Origin: Bacteroidaceae bacterium
GTDB taxonomy: Bacteria > Bacteroidota > Bacteroidia > Bacteroidales > Bacteroidaceae
NCBI GenBank assembly: GCA_016302435.1
Contig: JAEDNQ010000105.1
Coordinates: 1 to 8,173 of the forward strand
Direction of reading: 5' to 3'
DNA: 8,173 bases
Shown in pieces: positions 1 through 5,831 of this stretch (the first letter of the stretch is position 1; every line of letters begins with the position of its first letter). The notes beneath the pieces were generated by a model, which was given only the letters and a program-made list of their open reading frames with translations, did no database searches and was not told where the DNA came from. Made by a program: the position numbers and the translations under genes.

Positions 1-16
1 AGTCCCGCAGACACAT
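1..16 (-). CDS. Possible start of a riboswitch-controlled gene (partial, runs off the left edge)
   Basis: An ATG on the minus strand (complement of 14-16) opens a frame of five codons, M-C-L-R-D, before the window ends. It lies about 17 bases after the conserved B12 box of the riboswitch. That is where a translationally controlled start codon would be expected, because Bacteroidota often lack a Shine-Dalgarno site and none is visible here. Five residues say nothing about the product. From established riboswitch biology, cobalamin uptake genes (BtuB-type TonB-dependent receptor), cobamide biosynthesis genes or B12-independent isoenzymes are typical targets. The true start could be a later codon outside the window. 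Confidence 0.3.
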
Positions 17-19
17 GTT

Positions 20-227
20 ACTACTGGCAAATGGCAGGTCTTCTGACTTATCCTCACCGACACGGTCTTCCCAGACATCTGCAAACTCGTGTGTTTTGCT
101 ATCCAGTGACACTATTGGTCGGCCTAAAAAAGGATTTACAGCATCGGGTAATGTCGCAGATTTGCACTGCGTTCCCATCTTAGCTCCGTTTCCTCATGGT
201 ATTATCTATAAGGGGGAGAACCAAATG
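20..227 (-). promoter_or_regulatory. Cobalamin (B12) riboswitch
   Basis: On the minus strand the conserved core elements of the cobalamin riboswitch appear in the expected order. GGGAA (complement of 172-176) is followed by a P5 hairpin with arms CGCAG/CTGCG around the loop TGCAAAT (155-171). Next come GCTGTAAAT (134-142), CACTGG (103-108) and GGGAAG (67-72). The B12 box AGTCAGAAGACCTGCC (33-48) closes the core. A CCAT/ATGG stem (175-178 with 196-199) fits P3. Just after the B12 box, ATTTGC (27-32) is complementary to GCAAAT in the P5 loop, which fits the known L5-L13 kissing contact. With the apparent ATG at position 16, this suggests that ligand binding masks translation initiation. The outer boundaries are approximate and P1 was not resolved by eye. 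Confidence 0.93.
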
Positions 228-233
228 CGAATG

Positions 234-267
234 CAAAGTTATATGTTTTTTTTGAAAGAGATACAAA
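234..267 (-). promoter_or_regulatory. Bacteroidota-type promoter of the B12 riboswitch transcript
   Basis: TAACTTTG (complement of 234-241) is an exact match to the Bacteroidota primary sigma factor -7 consensus TAnnTTTG. A TTTG (complement of 264-267) lies 22 bases upstream. It is a candidate -33 element, though this spacing is slightly longer than usual. Transcription would start near position 227, a short distance before the first riboswitch elements, so the leader is essentially the riboswitch itself. Confidence 0.7.
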
Positions 268-283
268 AGGAAGAGAAAACAGC

Positions 284-326
284 AGTATTTTTACTTTTTT
301 TAATACTAAGTGGGCGCGCAGTATTA
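284..326. repeat. Alternating inverted repeat AGTATT / AATACT / AGTATT
   Basis: AGTATT occurs at 284-289 and again at 320-325, with AATACT between them at 302-307. The central copy can pair with either flank. Its pairing with the right copy extends to seven bases (TAATACT 301-307 with AGTATTA 320-326) around a loop containing GGGCGCGC. GCAGTATT is also directly repeated (282-289 and 318-325). The block lies upstream of the riboswitch promoter, so it would not be in that transcript. It could be a protein-binding site, part of a repeat element, or chance in AT-rich DNA. Confidence 0.4.
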
Positions 327-416
327 TTTTTGTAAGGATTGTGTGATACCTTGATGCATGAGAAGGTAGGTGTTACGCTTTTGCCCTTTTCGTTCCGACA
401 AGTTCGGCTGCGCTCG

Positions 417-448
417 GCATAGCATTCAAGGCAAGCTTGATGCTCTGC
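417..448. repeat. Imperfect palindrome, candidate interspersed repeat element
   Basis: The arms GCA-AGCAT-CAAG and CTTG-ATGCT-TGC can form a 12-bp hairpin with one mismatch, one bulged T (426) and a five-base loop. Next to it, at 391-416, lies a GC-rich segment that includes a small CCGA/TCGG hairpin (395-407). Read on the minus strand, the region translates as a Cys-, Glu- and Arg-rich stretch. I recall similar spurious peptides from intergenic repeats in Bacteroidota genomes, but this is memory and was not searched. The position between a terminator and the next promoter suits a REP-like element. Confidence 0.45.
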
Positions 449-529
449 TCTCACTTGCACGAACAGTCAGGGCGAATGCGAAACCCCGGGCGCACAGATA
501 ATGCACCCCTCGGATAGTCGTATACCCCT

Positions 530-564
530 AAAATAAAAAGAAGAGGCGTAGGTGCCTCTTCTTT
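530..564 (-). terminator. Rho-independent terminator of the GT5-like/DUF4270 transcript
   Basis: An 11-bp perfect stem, AAAGAAGAGGC (537-547) with GCCTCTTCTTT (554-564), surrounds a six-base loop. On the minus strand it is followed by a T-rich tract (TTATTTTA, from 536 downward), as expected for an intrinsic terminator. It lies about 80 bases after the DUF4270 stop codon. On the plus strand the flank is less T-rich, so leftward termination is the better reading. Confidence 0.85.
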
Positions 565-602
565 ACTGTTTGTGCATGTGCTCTCGGAAGTGGAGTGTGA
601 TG

Positions 603-643
603 GTATTCTATTCGGAGAACTTCCCTAAACGGGGGAAGAATAC
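603..643 (-). other. Overlapping hairpins at the DUF4270 stop codon
   Basis: Two inverted repeats share bases. GTATTCT (603-609) can pair with AGAATAC (637-643), and CTTCCC (620-625) can pair with GGGAAG (633-638). The outer arm touches the last base of the stop codon (643-645). Neither stem is followed by a T-tract, so this is more likely a 3'-end stabilising structure or chance than the main terminator, which is the stem at 537-564. Confidence 0.4.
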
Positions 644-2001
644 TATCTGAACTTAGAGTACAGAACTTCCATAGTCACCTTGTCGTCCTTTCCTCCTACC
701 AGCTTCGTGTAGCCCATGTCGAAGTCGTGGTTGAGCTTGACGATGTTGCCGCTGGAGTCCTTGGTCGTCTTGACGGGAATGAGGAGCACCTTGTTCCAGT
801 TGGCCGATGCTTTGCCTTCTTTGCGTTCATTGACCATGGTGGTGAGGAGGCGGGCTATGTTGTTGAAAGTGTATGTGTTGGTGGAACTGTTGAAGGAGGT
901 GAGGTAGGAATCTCGGCTGTTGTTGACCTGGTAGTTTTCGAAGAATCCGTCGAGGTAGTCGTCTAAGCGCACAAGCAGCACGGTTTGGGGAATGTGGAGC
1001 TTGAATTTCTCATGAGTCGTGTCGTTGTAGCGCGTGAAGGTCAGCTTGGCAGAGTTGATAGTGTCTTGCGTGTTGATTTCTTCTGCAGGTATTGTTGCCA
1101 TGGTGAAGATGCCAGCCGGTGTCTTCAGGTATGTGGCCTGTTCGTCGTCCATGAGGATATTGAGGTTGGTATTCTCAAATCGTGTTGCCTTGACAACGGC
1201 ATCGGTGGAAGCGAAGGAGCAGACTCCGAGCGTGTCCTTCTGGTAGTCCTCGTCGAAATAGTTGAAGTAGATGTTGAACTGGACTATGTCGATGTATGCC
1301 ATTGCTCCGTCGCCATAGTCGAGCTTGAAGTAGAGCCCCTTGCTGCAGGGGTTGCCGCTCTGGAGCCATGTGGCTGTGCTGGCGAAGTGCTCTGGGTGGG
1401 AGCGGTAGTCGCGCAGGATCTTGGTGCCTATCTCGGTGGGGAGGCTGATGCGTATGTTGTTGCTGTAGTCGGAGGACCATCGGGCGGAGTCGGTGATGGT
1501 GCGGTCGCTGATGGTGTACCACTTGGTGGCTATCGGTTCGGCCGACAAGTCACAGAACTTCGAGGGGTCGATGTTGGTGTAGTAGTCCTCGTTGGGGTCG
1601 AGCTGCTTGTTGAGCTCGTAGACGCTGAGCTTGAAGGAAGCGAGCGAGTCGCCCACAAACTCTGGGATGAAGAGGCGCAGGTCGAGCCTCGTGCAGGAGT
1701 CATTTTCTATCTTGGCTGGCAGGGCGAAGTTTTCGCCGCAGTAGAGCTGGCAGAGGAAGTCGCTCTTGACGGTGGTGCCTGTCTCGGCATCGGTGTATCG
1801 GCCTATGTAGGAACGTTCGGTACGTGCCAGGACGGCATCGCCTACGGCATAGGACGAGGTGGACACGGAGTAGTTCTTGTATTCGTTGGAGACAAGGTCG
1901 CCTATGGGCATCATGTCCACACCGAGCGAATCTGTATTGTCGTCGCAGGAGAGGAGGCACAGGGCCACGGCTGCCGTTGTAAGTAGTTGCTTTATCTTCA
2001 T
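643..2001 (-). CDS. DUF4270 family lipoprotein
   Basis: This 452-residue protein has a lipoprotein signal peptide. A basic start (MKIK) is followed by a hydrophobic stretch (about residues 6-18) and a lipobox LLSC with the modified cysteine at residue 19. The mature N-terminus is acidic (CDDNTDS). It may act as a surface-export signal of the kind described for Bacteroidota lipoproteins, although it is not a perfect match. The LGVDMMP segment (26-32) and the long beta-rich, Asn/Thr/Tyr-rich body without further membrane segments fit DUF4270, a Bacteroidota family of unknown function. The ATG is the only start that gives the complete signal peptide. The gene follows the GT5-like gene by 37 bases and precedes a strong terminator, so it is the last gene of a two-gene unit. 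The pairing with a GT5-like gene is, as I recall, common in Bacteroidales. The family assignment is from memory of sequence style and not from a search. Confidence 0.8.
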   Translation of the reverse strand: MKIKQLLTTAAVALCLLSCDDNTDSLGVDMMPIGDLVSNEYKNYSVSTSSYAVGDAVLARTERSYIGRYTDAETGTTVKSDFLCQLYCGENFALPAKIENDSCTRLDLRLFIPEFVGDSLASFKLSVYELNKQLDPNEDYYTNIDPSKFCDLSAEPIATKWYTISDRTITDSARWSSDYSNNIRISLPTEIGTKILRDYRSHPEHFASTATWLQSGNPCSKGLYFKLDYGDGAMAYIDIVQFNIYFNYFDEDYQKDTLGVCSFASTDAVVKATRFENTNLNILMDDEQATYLKTPAGIFTMATIPAEEINTQDTINSAKLTFTRYNDTTHEKFKLHIPQTVLLVRLDDYLDGFFENYQVNNSRDSYLTSFNSSTNTYTFNNIARLLTTMVNERKEGKASANWNKVLLIPVKTTKDSSGNIVKLNHDFDMGYTKLVGGKDDKVTMEVLYSKFR

Positions 2002-2013
2002 TGTGGATGTATT

Positions 2014-2037
2014 GTTAACCCATTAACCCGTTAACCC
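2014..2037 (-). repeat. Three tandem 8-bp repeats between the GT5-like and DUF4270 genes
   Basis: Read on the minus strand, the units are GGGTTAAC, GGGTTAAT and GGGTTAAC. They start one base after the TAA of the upstream gene and end 12 bases before the DUF4270 ATG, filling 24 of the 37 intergenic bases. Two units contain the palindrome GTTAAC. The first and third are identical and the middle one differs by one base. A change in copy number would alter spacing in the shared message but no reading frame. Confidence 0.85.
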
Positions 2038-2038
2038 T

Positions 2039-2851
2039 TTACTCATACAGTGACTCGTAAAATTCGCTATACTCCTTGTTGAACGAATCTCCCTGTACGG
2101 GGTCAAGCACTGGGCGTCCGAGCGACTTTGCATACTCGATTATGGAAGGGTCGACATCGGTATCTTCGACAATGACGGCATCGGCGAACTTGACTCCCAC
2201 TTTTTCGAGTTCAGTGTGGGTGTAGGCTTCTGAGCAGATGTCTTTGATGTCGTCGTAGTGAGTTTCCTTGTACTCAACGTATTTGGCGCATTCGACTCCC
2301 ATGTCGGCATTAAACTCTTTTGCTGACACTTCCATGACGACTTTGGCATTTTTGAATGATGGTTCGTCCTGGTATGTCGTCTTGATGTAGAGCGGAGCCA
2401 GTGCTGCAGCCCATCCGTGGCAGTGGATGATGTCTGGTGCCCACTTGAGTTTCTTTACTGTCTCGAGTACTCCGCGGGCATAGAAGATGGCTCTTTCGCC
2501 GTTGTCTTCGTATTCTTTGCCTTCTTTGTCGGCTATGATGCCTCGCTTGTTGAAGTAGTCATCGTTGTCGATGAAGTATATCTGCATGCGTGCAGAGGCC
2601 AGCGATGCTACCTTGATGATGAGTGGGTGGTCGGTGTCATCGATGATGAGGTTCATGCCTGAGAGTCTGATGACCTCGTGCAACTGGTTGCGGCGTTCGT
2701 TGATAGTTCCCCACTTTGGAGTGAAGGTACGTATCTCGTGGCCATACTCTTGGATGGTCTGTGGCAAAATGCGTCCCTTGAGTGAAGTCTTCTCTTCCTG
2801 TACGAAGGGAGCTATTCCCGTTGTGATAAATAGTACTTTCTTGGCTTTCAT
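2039..2851 (-). CDS. Glycogen/starch synthase-like protein, N-terminal GT5 half only
   Basis: This 270-residue cytoplasmic protein resembles the N-terminal Rossmann domain of GT5 glycogen synthases. It has an opening beta strand KKVLFITTGIAPF (4-16), a YFIDNDDYFNKRG segment (92-104), PDIIHCHGW (139-147) followed by an ALAPLY-type helix, and strands near the C-terminus. Full GT5 enzymes are roughly 480-550 residues. The C-terminal domain that supplies most nucleotide-sugar contacts is absent. The family's KTGGL donor-binding loop is also changed: EKTSLKG stands in its place, without the paired glycines. ADP-glucose transfer is therefore doubtful. It could bind a nucleotide or sugar, or be a regulatory relative. 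Such proteins are commonly labelled glycogen synthase in Bacteroidota. The gene has its own promoter and is co-transcribed with the DUF4270 lipoprotein gene. No frameshift remnant of a C-terminal half follows, because the next coding sequence is unrelated. Confidence 0.85.
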   Translation of the reverse strand: MKAKKVLFITTGIAPFVQEEKTSLKGRILPQTIQEYGHEIRTFTPKWGTINERRNQLHEVIRLSGMNLIIDDTDHPLIIKVASLASARMQIYFIDNDDYFNKRGIIADKEGKEYEDNGERAIFYARGVLETVKKLKWAPDIIHCHGWAAALAPLYIKTTYQDEPSFKNAKVVMEVSAKEFNADMGVECAKYVEYKETHYDDIKDICSEAYTHTELEKVGVKFADAVIVEDTDVDPSIIEYAKSLGRPVLDPVQGDSFNKEYSEFYESLYE

Positions 2852-2889
2852 TCTTTGTGTGTACTTTCCGTGAATGTCGAAAAGATATG

Positions 2890-2897
2890 CAAAGGTA
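2890..2897 (-). promoter_or_regulatory. Promoter -7 box of the GT5-like/DUF4270 unit
   Basis: TACCTTTG (complement of 2890-2897) matches the Bacteroidota -7 consensus TAnnTTTG. It lies 38 bases upstream of the ATG, which gives a leader of about 30 nt. The upstream flank is very AT-rich with a run of seven T. I see no good TTG at the -33 position. It separates this unit from the aspS operon. Confidence 0.65.
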
Positions 2898-2958
2898 CTA
2901 AAAAAATCCGAATAATCAGATTTTATTTATAGTTTATTATGAATTTGCTTTGATAAAT

Positions 2959-3020
2959 AGGGGCGTATAAATCCCTTTTGCTACTTTCTGAGGTCGTTTG
3001 GAGAAGTTACTTGCGCCCCT
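2959..3020 (-). other. Widely spaced inverted repeat after the metallo-hydrolase gene
   Basis: AGGGGCG (2959-2965) and CGCCCCT (3014-3020) are perfectly complementary but 48 bases apart. The right arm begins two bases beyond the hydrolase stop codon. On the minus strand the distal arm is followed by ATTTATC, a weak T-rich tail. It may mark the 3' end of the aspS operon transcript, but the long loop makes a classical intrinsic terminator unlikely. Confidence 0.3.
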
Positions 3021-3022
3021 GT

Positions 3023-3826
3023 TCAGAGGCGGAAAGGACCTGTAGGGATAGTGCGTCTCAACACGTCGACCTTGACTTCTTCTTCGCCTGCTTTTTCTCT
3101 CTGCTTGAGAGCTGTTGCAGTCGTTTCGAGGGCTATCTCGGGGAGATTGTTCTCTTCGCTCAGATGGCAGAGCCAGACGTGGCGCAGGCGGTCGGACATG
3201 TTGTCGGCGAGGGCTTGTGCTGCCTTGGCGTTGGAGAGGTGGCCGTGACCGCTGGCGATGCGTGTCTTGAGCACAGCGGGGTATCGTCCCTGCTGGAGCA
3301 TGGTGTCGTCGTAGTTGGACTCAAAGACGAGGTGGGAGCTGAGGGCTATGTAGCGCTTGACGGTGTCGGTGGCTTCGCCCACATCGGTCATGATGGTGAA
3401 GGTCTCTCCGCCCACTTCGATGCTGTAGCCCGTGTTTTCCGATGCGTCGTGAGGTACGGGGAAGGGTGTGACAGAGAAGGGTCCTATCTCAAAAGTCTCT
3501 CCGAAGGCTATTGTCCGCTTCAGTTCCTGTGGCACCTTGACTGAGTTTTGCCAGCTGTTGTCCATGCCTTGATGGACAAGCGGTGTGGCGTAGACGGGCA
3601 GATGGTATTCCTTGCTTATCTTGCCTGCCGCCTTGATGTGGTCGGAGTGGTCGTGGGTGATGAGCAGGGCCTTGATGTAGCCGAGCTTCATGCCGTACTC
3701 GGAGAGGTGTTTCTTAAAACGACGGATACCGACGCCGCAATCGATGATTATGGCGTCGGTTCCTGTGGATAGATAGTAGCAGTTGCCGCAGCTTCCGCTG
3801 CCGAGGCTGAAGAAAGTGATGTCCAT
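3023..3826 (-). CDS. MBL-fold metallo-hydrolase, YycJ/WalJ family
   Basis: This 267-residue cytoplasmic protein has the metallo-beta-lactamase fold. The opening strand FFSLGSGSCGNCYYL (5-19) is typical of the YycJ/WalJ group. The metal-binding signature HDHSDH is at 58-63, PHDA at 125-128, the bridging-type aspartate at TDVG (147-150), ESNYD at 169-173, GHLSN at 195-199, and the final histidine at HLSEENN (221-227). The set is complete, so an active di-metal hydrolase is likely. Relatives are proposed exonucleases or DNA-processing enzymes, and in Firmicutes the gene sits with walRK. There is no such partner here. The length is normal. The ATG follows the aspS stop by six bases with the purine-rich sequence GAGAGG before it, so the two genes are almost certainly co-transcribed. 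The exact substrate cannot be read from sequence. Confidence 0.9.
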   Translation of the reverse strand: MDITFFSLGSGSCGNCYYLSTGTDAIIIDCGVGIRRFKKHLSEYGMKLGYIKALLITHDHSDHIKAAGKISKEYHLPVYATPLVHQGMDNSWQNSVKVPQELKRTIAFGETFEIGPFSVTPFPVPHDASENTGYSIEVGGETFTIMTDVGEATDTVKRYIALSSHLVFESNYDDTMLQQGRYPAVLKTRIASGHGHLSNAKAAQALADNMSDRLRHVWLCHLSEENNLPEIALETTATALKQREKAGEEEVKVDVLRRTIPTGPFRL

Positions 3827-3832
3827 CCTCTC

Positions 3833-5596
3833 TTAGTCCTCCTTGGGCAGATTGAGTGCTATGTAGTCTTCGTCAAGCTGCTTCTGGTCGACGAATGATG
3901 GTGCGTCGAGCATGACGTCGCGTCCGCTGTTGTTCTTTGGGAAGGCTATGCAGTCGCGGATGGAGTCGAGTCCGGCGAAGATGCTCACCCAGCGGTCGAG
4001 TCCGTAGGCGAGTCCGCCATGTGGTGGGGCGCCGTACTTGAAGGCGTTCATGAGGAAGCCGAACTGCTCCTGAGCCTTCTCGGGAGTGAAGCCGAGAATC
4101 TCAAACATCTTGGCTTGCAGTTTGGGGTCGTGGATGCGGATAGAGCCGCCGCCCACCTCGATGCCGTTGCACACCATGTCGTAGGCGTCGGCGCGCACAG
4201 CGGCTGGGTTGGTGTCGAGAAGGTGGATGTCTTCGTCCATGGGGTGGGTGAAGGGGTGGTGCATGGCCATGAGGCGCTGCTCCTCGTCGCTCCATTCGAA
4301 CATAGGGAACTCTGTGACCCAGAGGAGGGCGAACTTATTCTTGTCACGCAGTCCTAAGCGGTCTCCCATCTCCAGACGCAATTCGCAAAGCTGCTTGCGT
4401 GTCTTCATGGCGTCGTCGCCAGAGAGGATGAGGATGAGGTCGCCTGGGGCTGCCTGCATCTTTTCCTTGAGAGCCTGAAGGTCTTCCTGAGAGTAGAACT
4501 TGTCGACGGATGACTTTACTGTGCCGTCTTCCTGCACACGTGCGTAGACGAGTCCCTTGGCTCCTATCTGTGGGCGCTTCACCCATTCGGTCAGCTTGTC
4601 TATGTCCTTGCGAGTGTAGGTGGCGCAGCCTGGGGCGCAGATACCGCCGATGTATGCCGCGCTGTCAAAGACGGCGAATGTGCCTTTCTTCAGCACGTCG
4701 TCGAGCTCGACAAACTCCATGCCGAAGCGCATGTCGGGCTTGTCGGATCCGAAGCGCTTCATGCACTCTATCCATGGGAGGCGGAGGAAGTCACCTTCGA
4801 TGTCCACGCCGCGCAGTTCTTTGAAGAGGTGCTTGGCCATGCCTTCGAAGGTCTGGATGATGTCTTCCTGGGTGACGAACGACATCTCGCAGTCTATCTG
4901 TGTGAACTCTGGCTGGCGGTCGGCGCGGAGGTCTTCATCGCGGAAGCACTTCACTATCTGGAAGTAGCGGTCGAAGCCTGCTACCATGAGCAGCTGCTTG
5001 AGTGTCTGAGGCGACTGTGGAAGGGCGTAGAACTGTCCGGGGTTCATGCGTGAAGGCACGATGAAGTCGCGTGCGCCCTCAGGTGTGGAACCGATGAGCA
5101 TAGGTGTCTCCACCTCGAGGAAGCCGAGACGGGAGAGGTAGTTGCGCACGGCTATGCAGAAGTGGTGGCGCAACTCGAGGTTCTTGCGCACGGCTGAGCG
5201 GCGAAGGTCGAGGTAGCGGTACTTCATGCGCAGGTCGTCGCCGCCGTCAGTGTTGTCCTCGATGGTGAAGGGTGGTGTGACAGACTCGTTGAGGACGGTC
5301 AGTTCCTTCACTTCTATCTCTATGTCGCCCGTGGGCAGATTCTGGTTTTTGCTGTAGCGTTCAGCCACGATGCCTGTCACCTGAATGACATATTCGCGTC
5401 CGAGCTTGTTGGCCTTCTCGCAGAGGTCCTTGTTGGTGTCTTCGTTGAAGACGAGCTGGGTGATGCCGTAGCGGTCGCGCAGGTCGATGAAGGTGAGAGC
5501 GCCCATCTTGCGTGAACGCTGTACCCATCCTGCCAGCGTCACCTCTTTGCCTGTGTCGGAGAGACGGAGTTCTCCATTGGTGTGTGTTCTGTACAT
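3833..5596 (-). CDS. aspS: Aspartyl-tRNA synthetase (class II, bacterial type)
   Basis: This enzyme charges tRNA-Asp with aspartate using ATP, in the cytoplasm. Its 587 residues match the usual bacterial length. An N-terminal OB-fold anticodon-binding domain spans about residues 1-105, with GWVQRSRKMG at 23-32. The class II catalytic core follows: motif 1 around GFLEVETPML (158-167), the aspartate-recognition QSPQ..K segment (194-200), motif 2 FRDEDLRADRQPEFTQID (218-235) and motif 3 GGLAYGLDR (527-535). A GAD insertion domain, the mark of the bacterial type, lies at roughly 295-420. Residue 31 in the OB fold is Met. Non-discriminating enzymes often have His there, so this one is probably specific for tRNA-Asp, which is an inference from one position. 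No key residue is missing. The ATG is preceded by an A-rich leader without a Shine-Dalgarno site. It is the first gene of an operon with the downstream MBL hydrolase. Confidence 0.98.
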   Translation of the reverse strand: MYRTHTNGELRLSDTGKEVTLAGWVQRSRKMGALTFIDLRDRYGITQLVFNEDTNKDLCEKANKLGREYVIQVTGIVAERYSKNQNLPTGDIEIEVKELTVLNESVTPPFTIEDNTDGGDDLRMKYRYLDLRRSAVRKNLELRHHFCIAVRNYLSRLGFLEVETPMLIGSTPEGARDFIVPSRMNPGQFYALPQSPQTLKQLLMVAGFDRYFQIVKCFRDEDLRADRQPEFTQIDCEMSFVTQEDIIQTFEGMAKHLFKELRGVDIEGDFLRLPWIECMKRFGSDKPDMRFGMEFVELDDVLKKGTFAVFDSAAYIGGICAPGCATYTRKDIDKLTEWVKRPQIGAKGLVYARVQEDGTVKSSVDKFYSQEDLQALKEKMQAAPGDLILILSGDDAMKTRKQLCELRLEMGDRLGLRDKNKFALLWVTEFPMFEWSDEEQRLMAMHHPFTHPMDEDIHLLDTNPAAVRADAYDMVCNGIEVGGGSIRIHDPKLQAKMFEILGFTPEKAQEQFGFLMNAFKYGAPPHGGLAYGLDRWVSIFAGLDSIRDCIAFPKNNSGRDVMLDAPSFVDQKQLDEDYIALNLPKED

Positions 5597-5735
5597 GAGT
5601 GTATGTTGTTGTTTTTATTGTTTTATTGCTGTTTGTTGGCGGCTGCTCGTGTCTGCCCTTTTTCAACAAACTACTGCTATGTGAGCCGTGGTTTGTCTTA
5701 GCTTTTTGACAGAAGGAAGCACATGATGCCAAATG

Positions 5736-5743
5736 CAAAGTTA
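5736..5743 (-). promoter_or_regulatory. Promoter -7 box of the aspS operon
   Basis: TAACTTTG (complement of 5736-5743) is an exact match to the Bacteroidota -7 consensus and is identical to the box before the B12 riboswitch. Transcription would start near 5729, giving a leader of about 130 nt that becomes A-rich close to the ATG, a common translation signal in Bacteroidota. No clear -33 TTG is visible at the right distance. A nine-codon frame (5698-5724, complement) begins near the expected 5' end. Confidence 0.65.
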
Positions 5744-5776
5744 ATAGAAATATTTCAGATTTGTGGCCATAGTGTG

Positions 5777-5798
5777 GCACCAATGTGGATATTGGCAC
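5777..5798 (-). other. Hairpin between tamL and the aspS promoter
   Basis: GCACCAAT (5777-5784) and ATTGGCAC (5791-5798) form an eight-base stem with two G-T wobbles and a six-base loop, 33 bases after the tamL stop codon. It is well placed to end the tamL transcript, but no T-tract follows, so a Rho-dependent or structural 3' end is equally possible. Confidence 0.35.
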
Positions 5799-5831
5799 GC
5801 ATATTGTCCTCTTGACAGTCGAATAGCGTCA

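Larger units (their letters stand above)
17..642. other. Intergenic region between the DUF4270 gene and the riboswitch-controlled gene
   Basis: This stretch of more than 600 bases has no convincing protein-coding gene. From right to left it holds overlapping hairpins around the DUF4270 stop codon, a U-tailed terminator (530-564), a GC-rich hairpin (488-508, arms GGGCGCAC and ATGCACCC with two G-T wobbles), a long imperfect palindrome (417-448), alternating AGTATT/AATACT motifs (284-326), a promoter (234-267) and the cobalamin riboswitch. Base composition shifts from GC-rich (about 390-515) to strongly AT-rich (about 240-330). The two small open frames here (15-335 plus and 239-460 minus) overlap these RNA and promoter signals and match no family I know. 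Confidence 0.7.

Noticed and set aside
301..332. A plus-strand terminator formed by TAATACT/AGTATTA followed by TTTTTG
   Set aside because: No plus-strand gene lies upstream that would need it. The stem is AT-rich with a 12-base loop, so the T-run is more likely part of the AT-rich promoter flank.
15..335. A 106-codon plus-strand open frame at the left end
   Set aside because: It lies antisense to the cobalamin riboswitch and its promoter, which explain the sequence conservation there. The peptide has no recognisable features.
239..460. A 73-codon minus-strand open frame
   Set aside because: It runs through the palindrome and the AT-rich promoter region and ends inside the promoter. Its composition looks like translated repeat DNA, so I treat it as a repeat and not a gene.
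985..1986. A 333-codon open frame on the plus strand opposite the DUF4270 gene
   Set aside because: It is in exact codon register with the minus-strand gene, so it stays open only because that gene avoids TTA, CTA and TCA codons in this stretch. The translation is Val/Gly-rich with no recognisable domain, and the minus-strand frame has a proper lipoprotein signal.
2039..2851. A frameshifted full-length glycogen synthase
   Set aside because: The frame ends cleanly, and the following gene is an unrelated lipoprotein with its own signal peptide. No C-terminal GT5 motifs appear in other frames downstream.
2978..3544. A 188-codon plus-strand open frame over the metallo-hydrolase gene
   Set aside because: It has the same antisense codon register as the gene beneath it. 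The hydrolase carries a complete metal-binding motif set, while the antisense product shows nothing.
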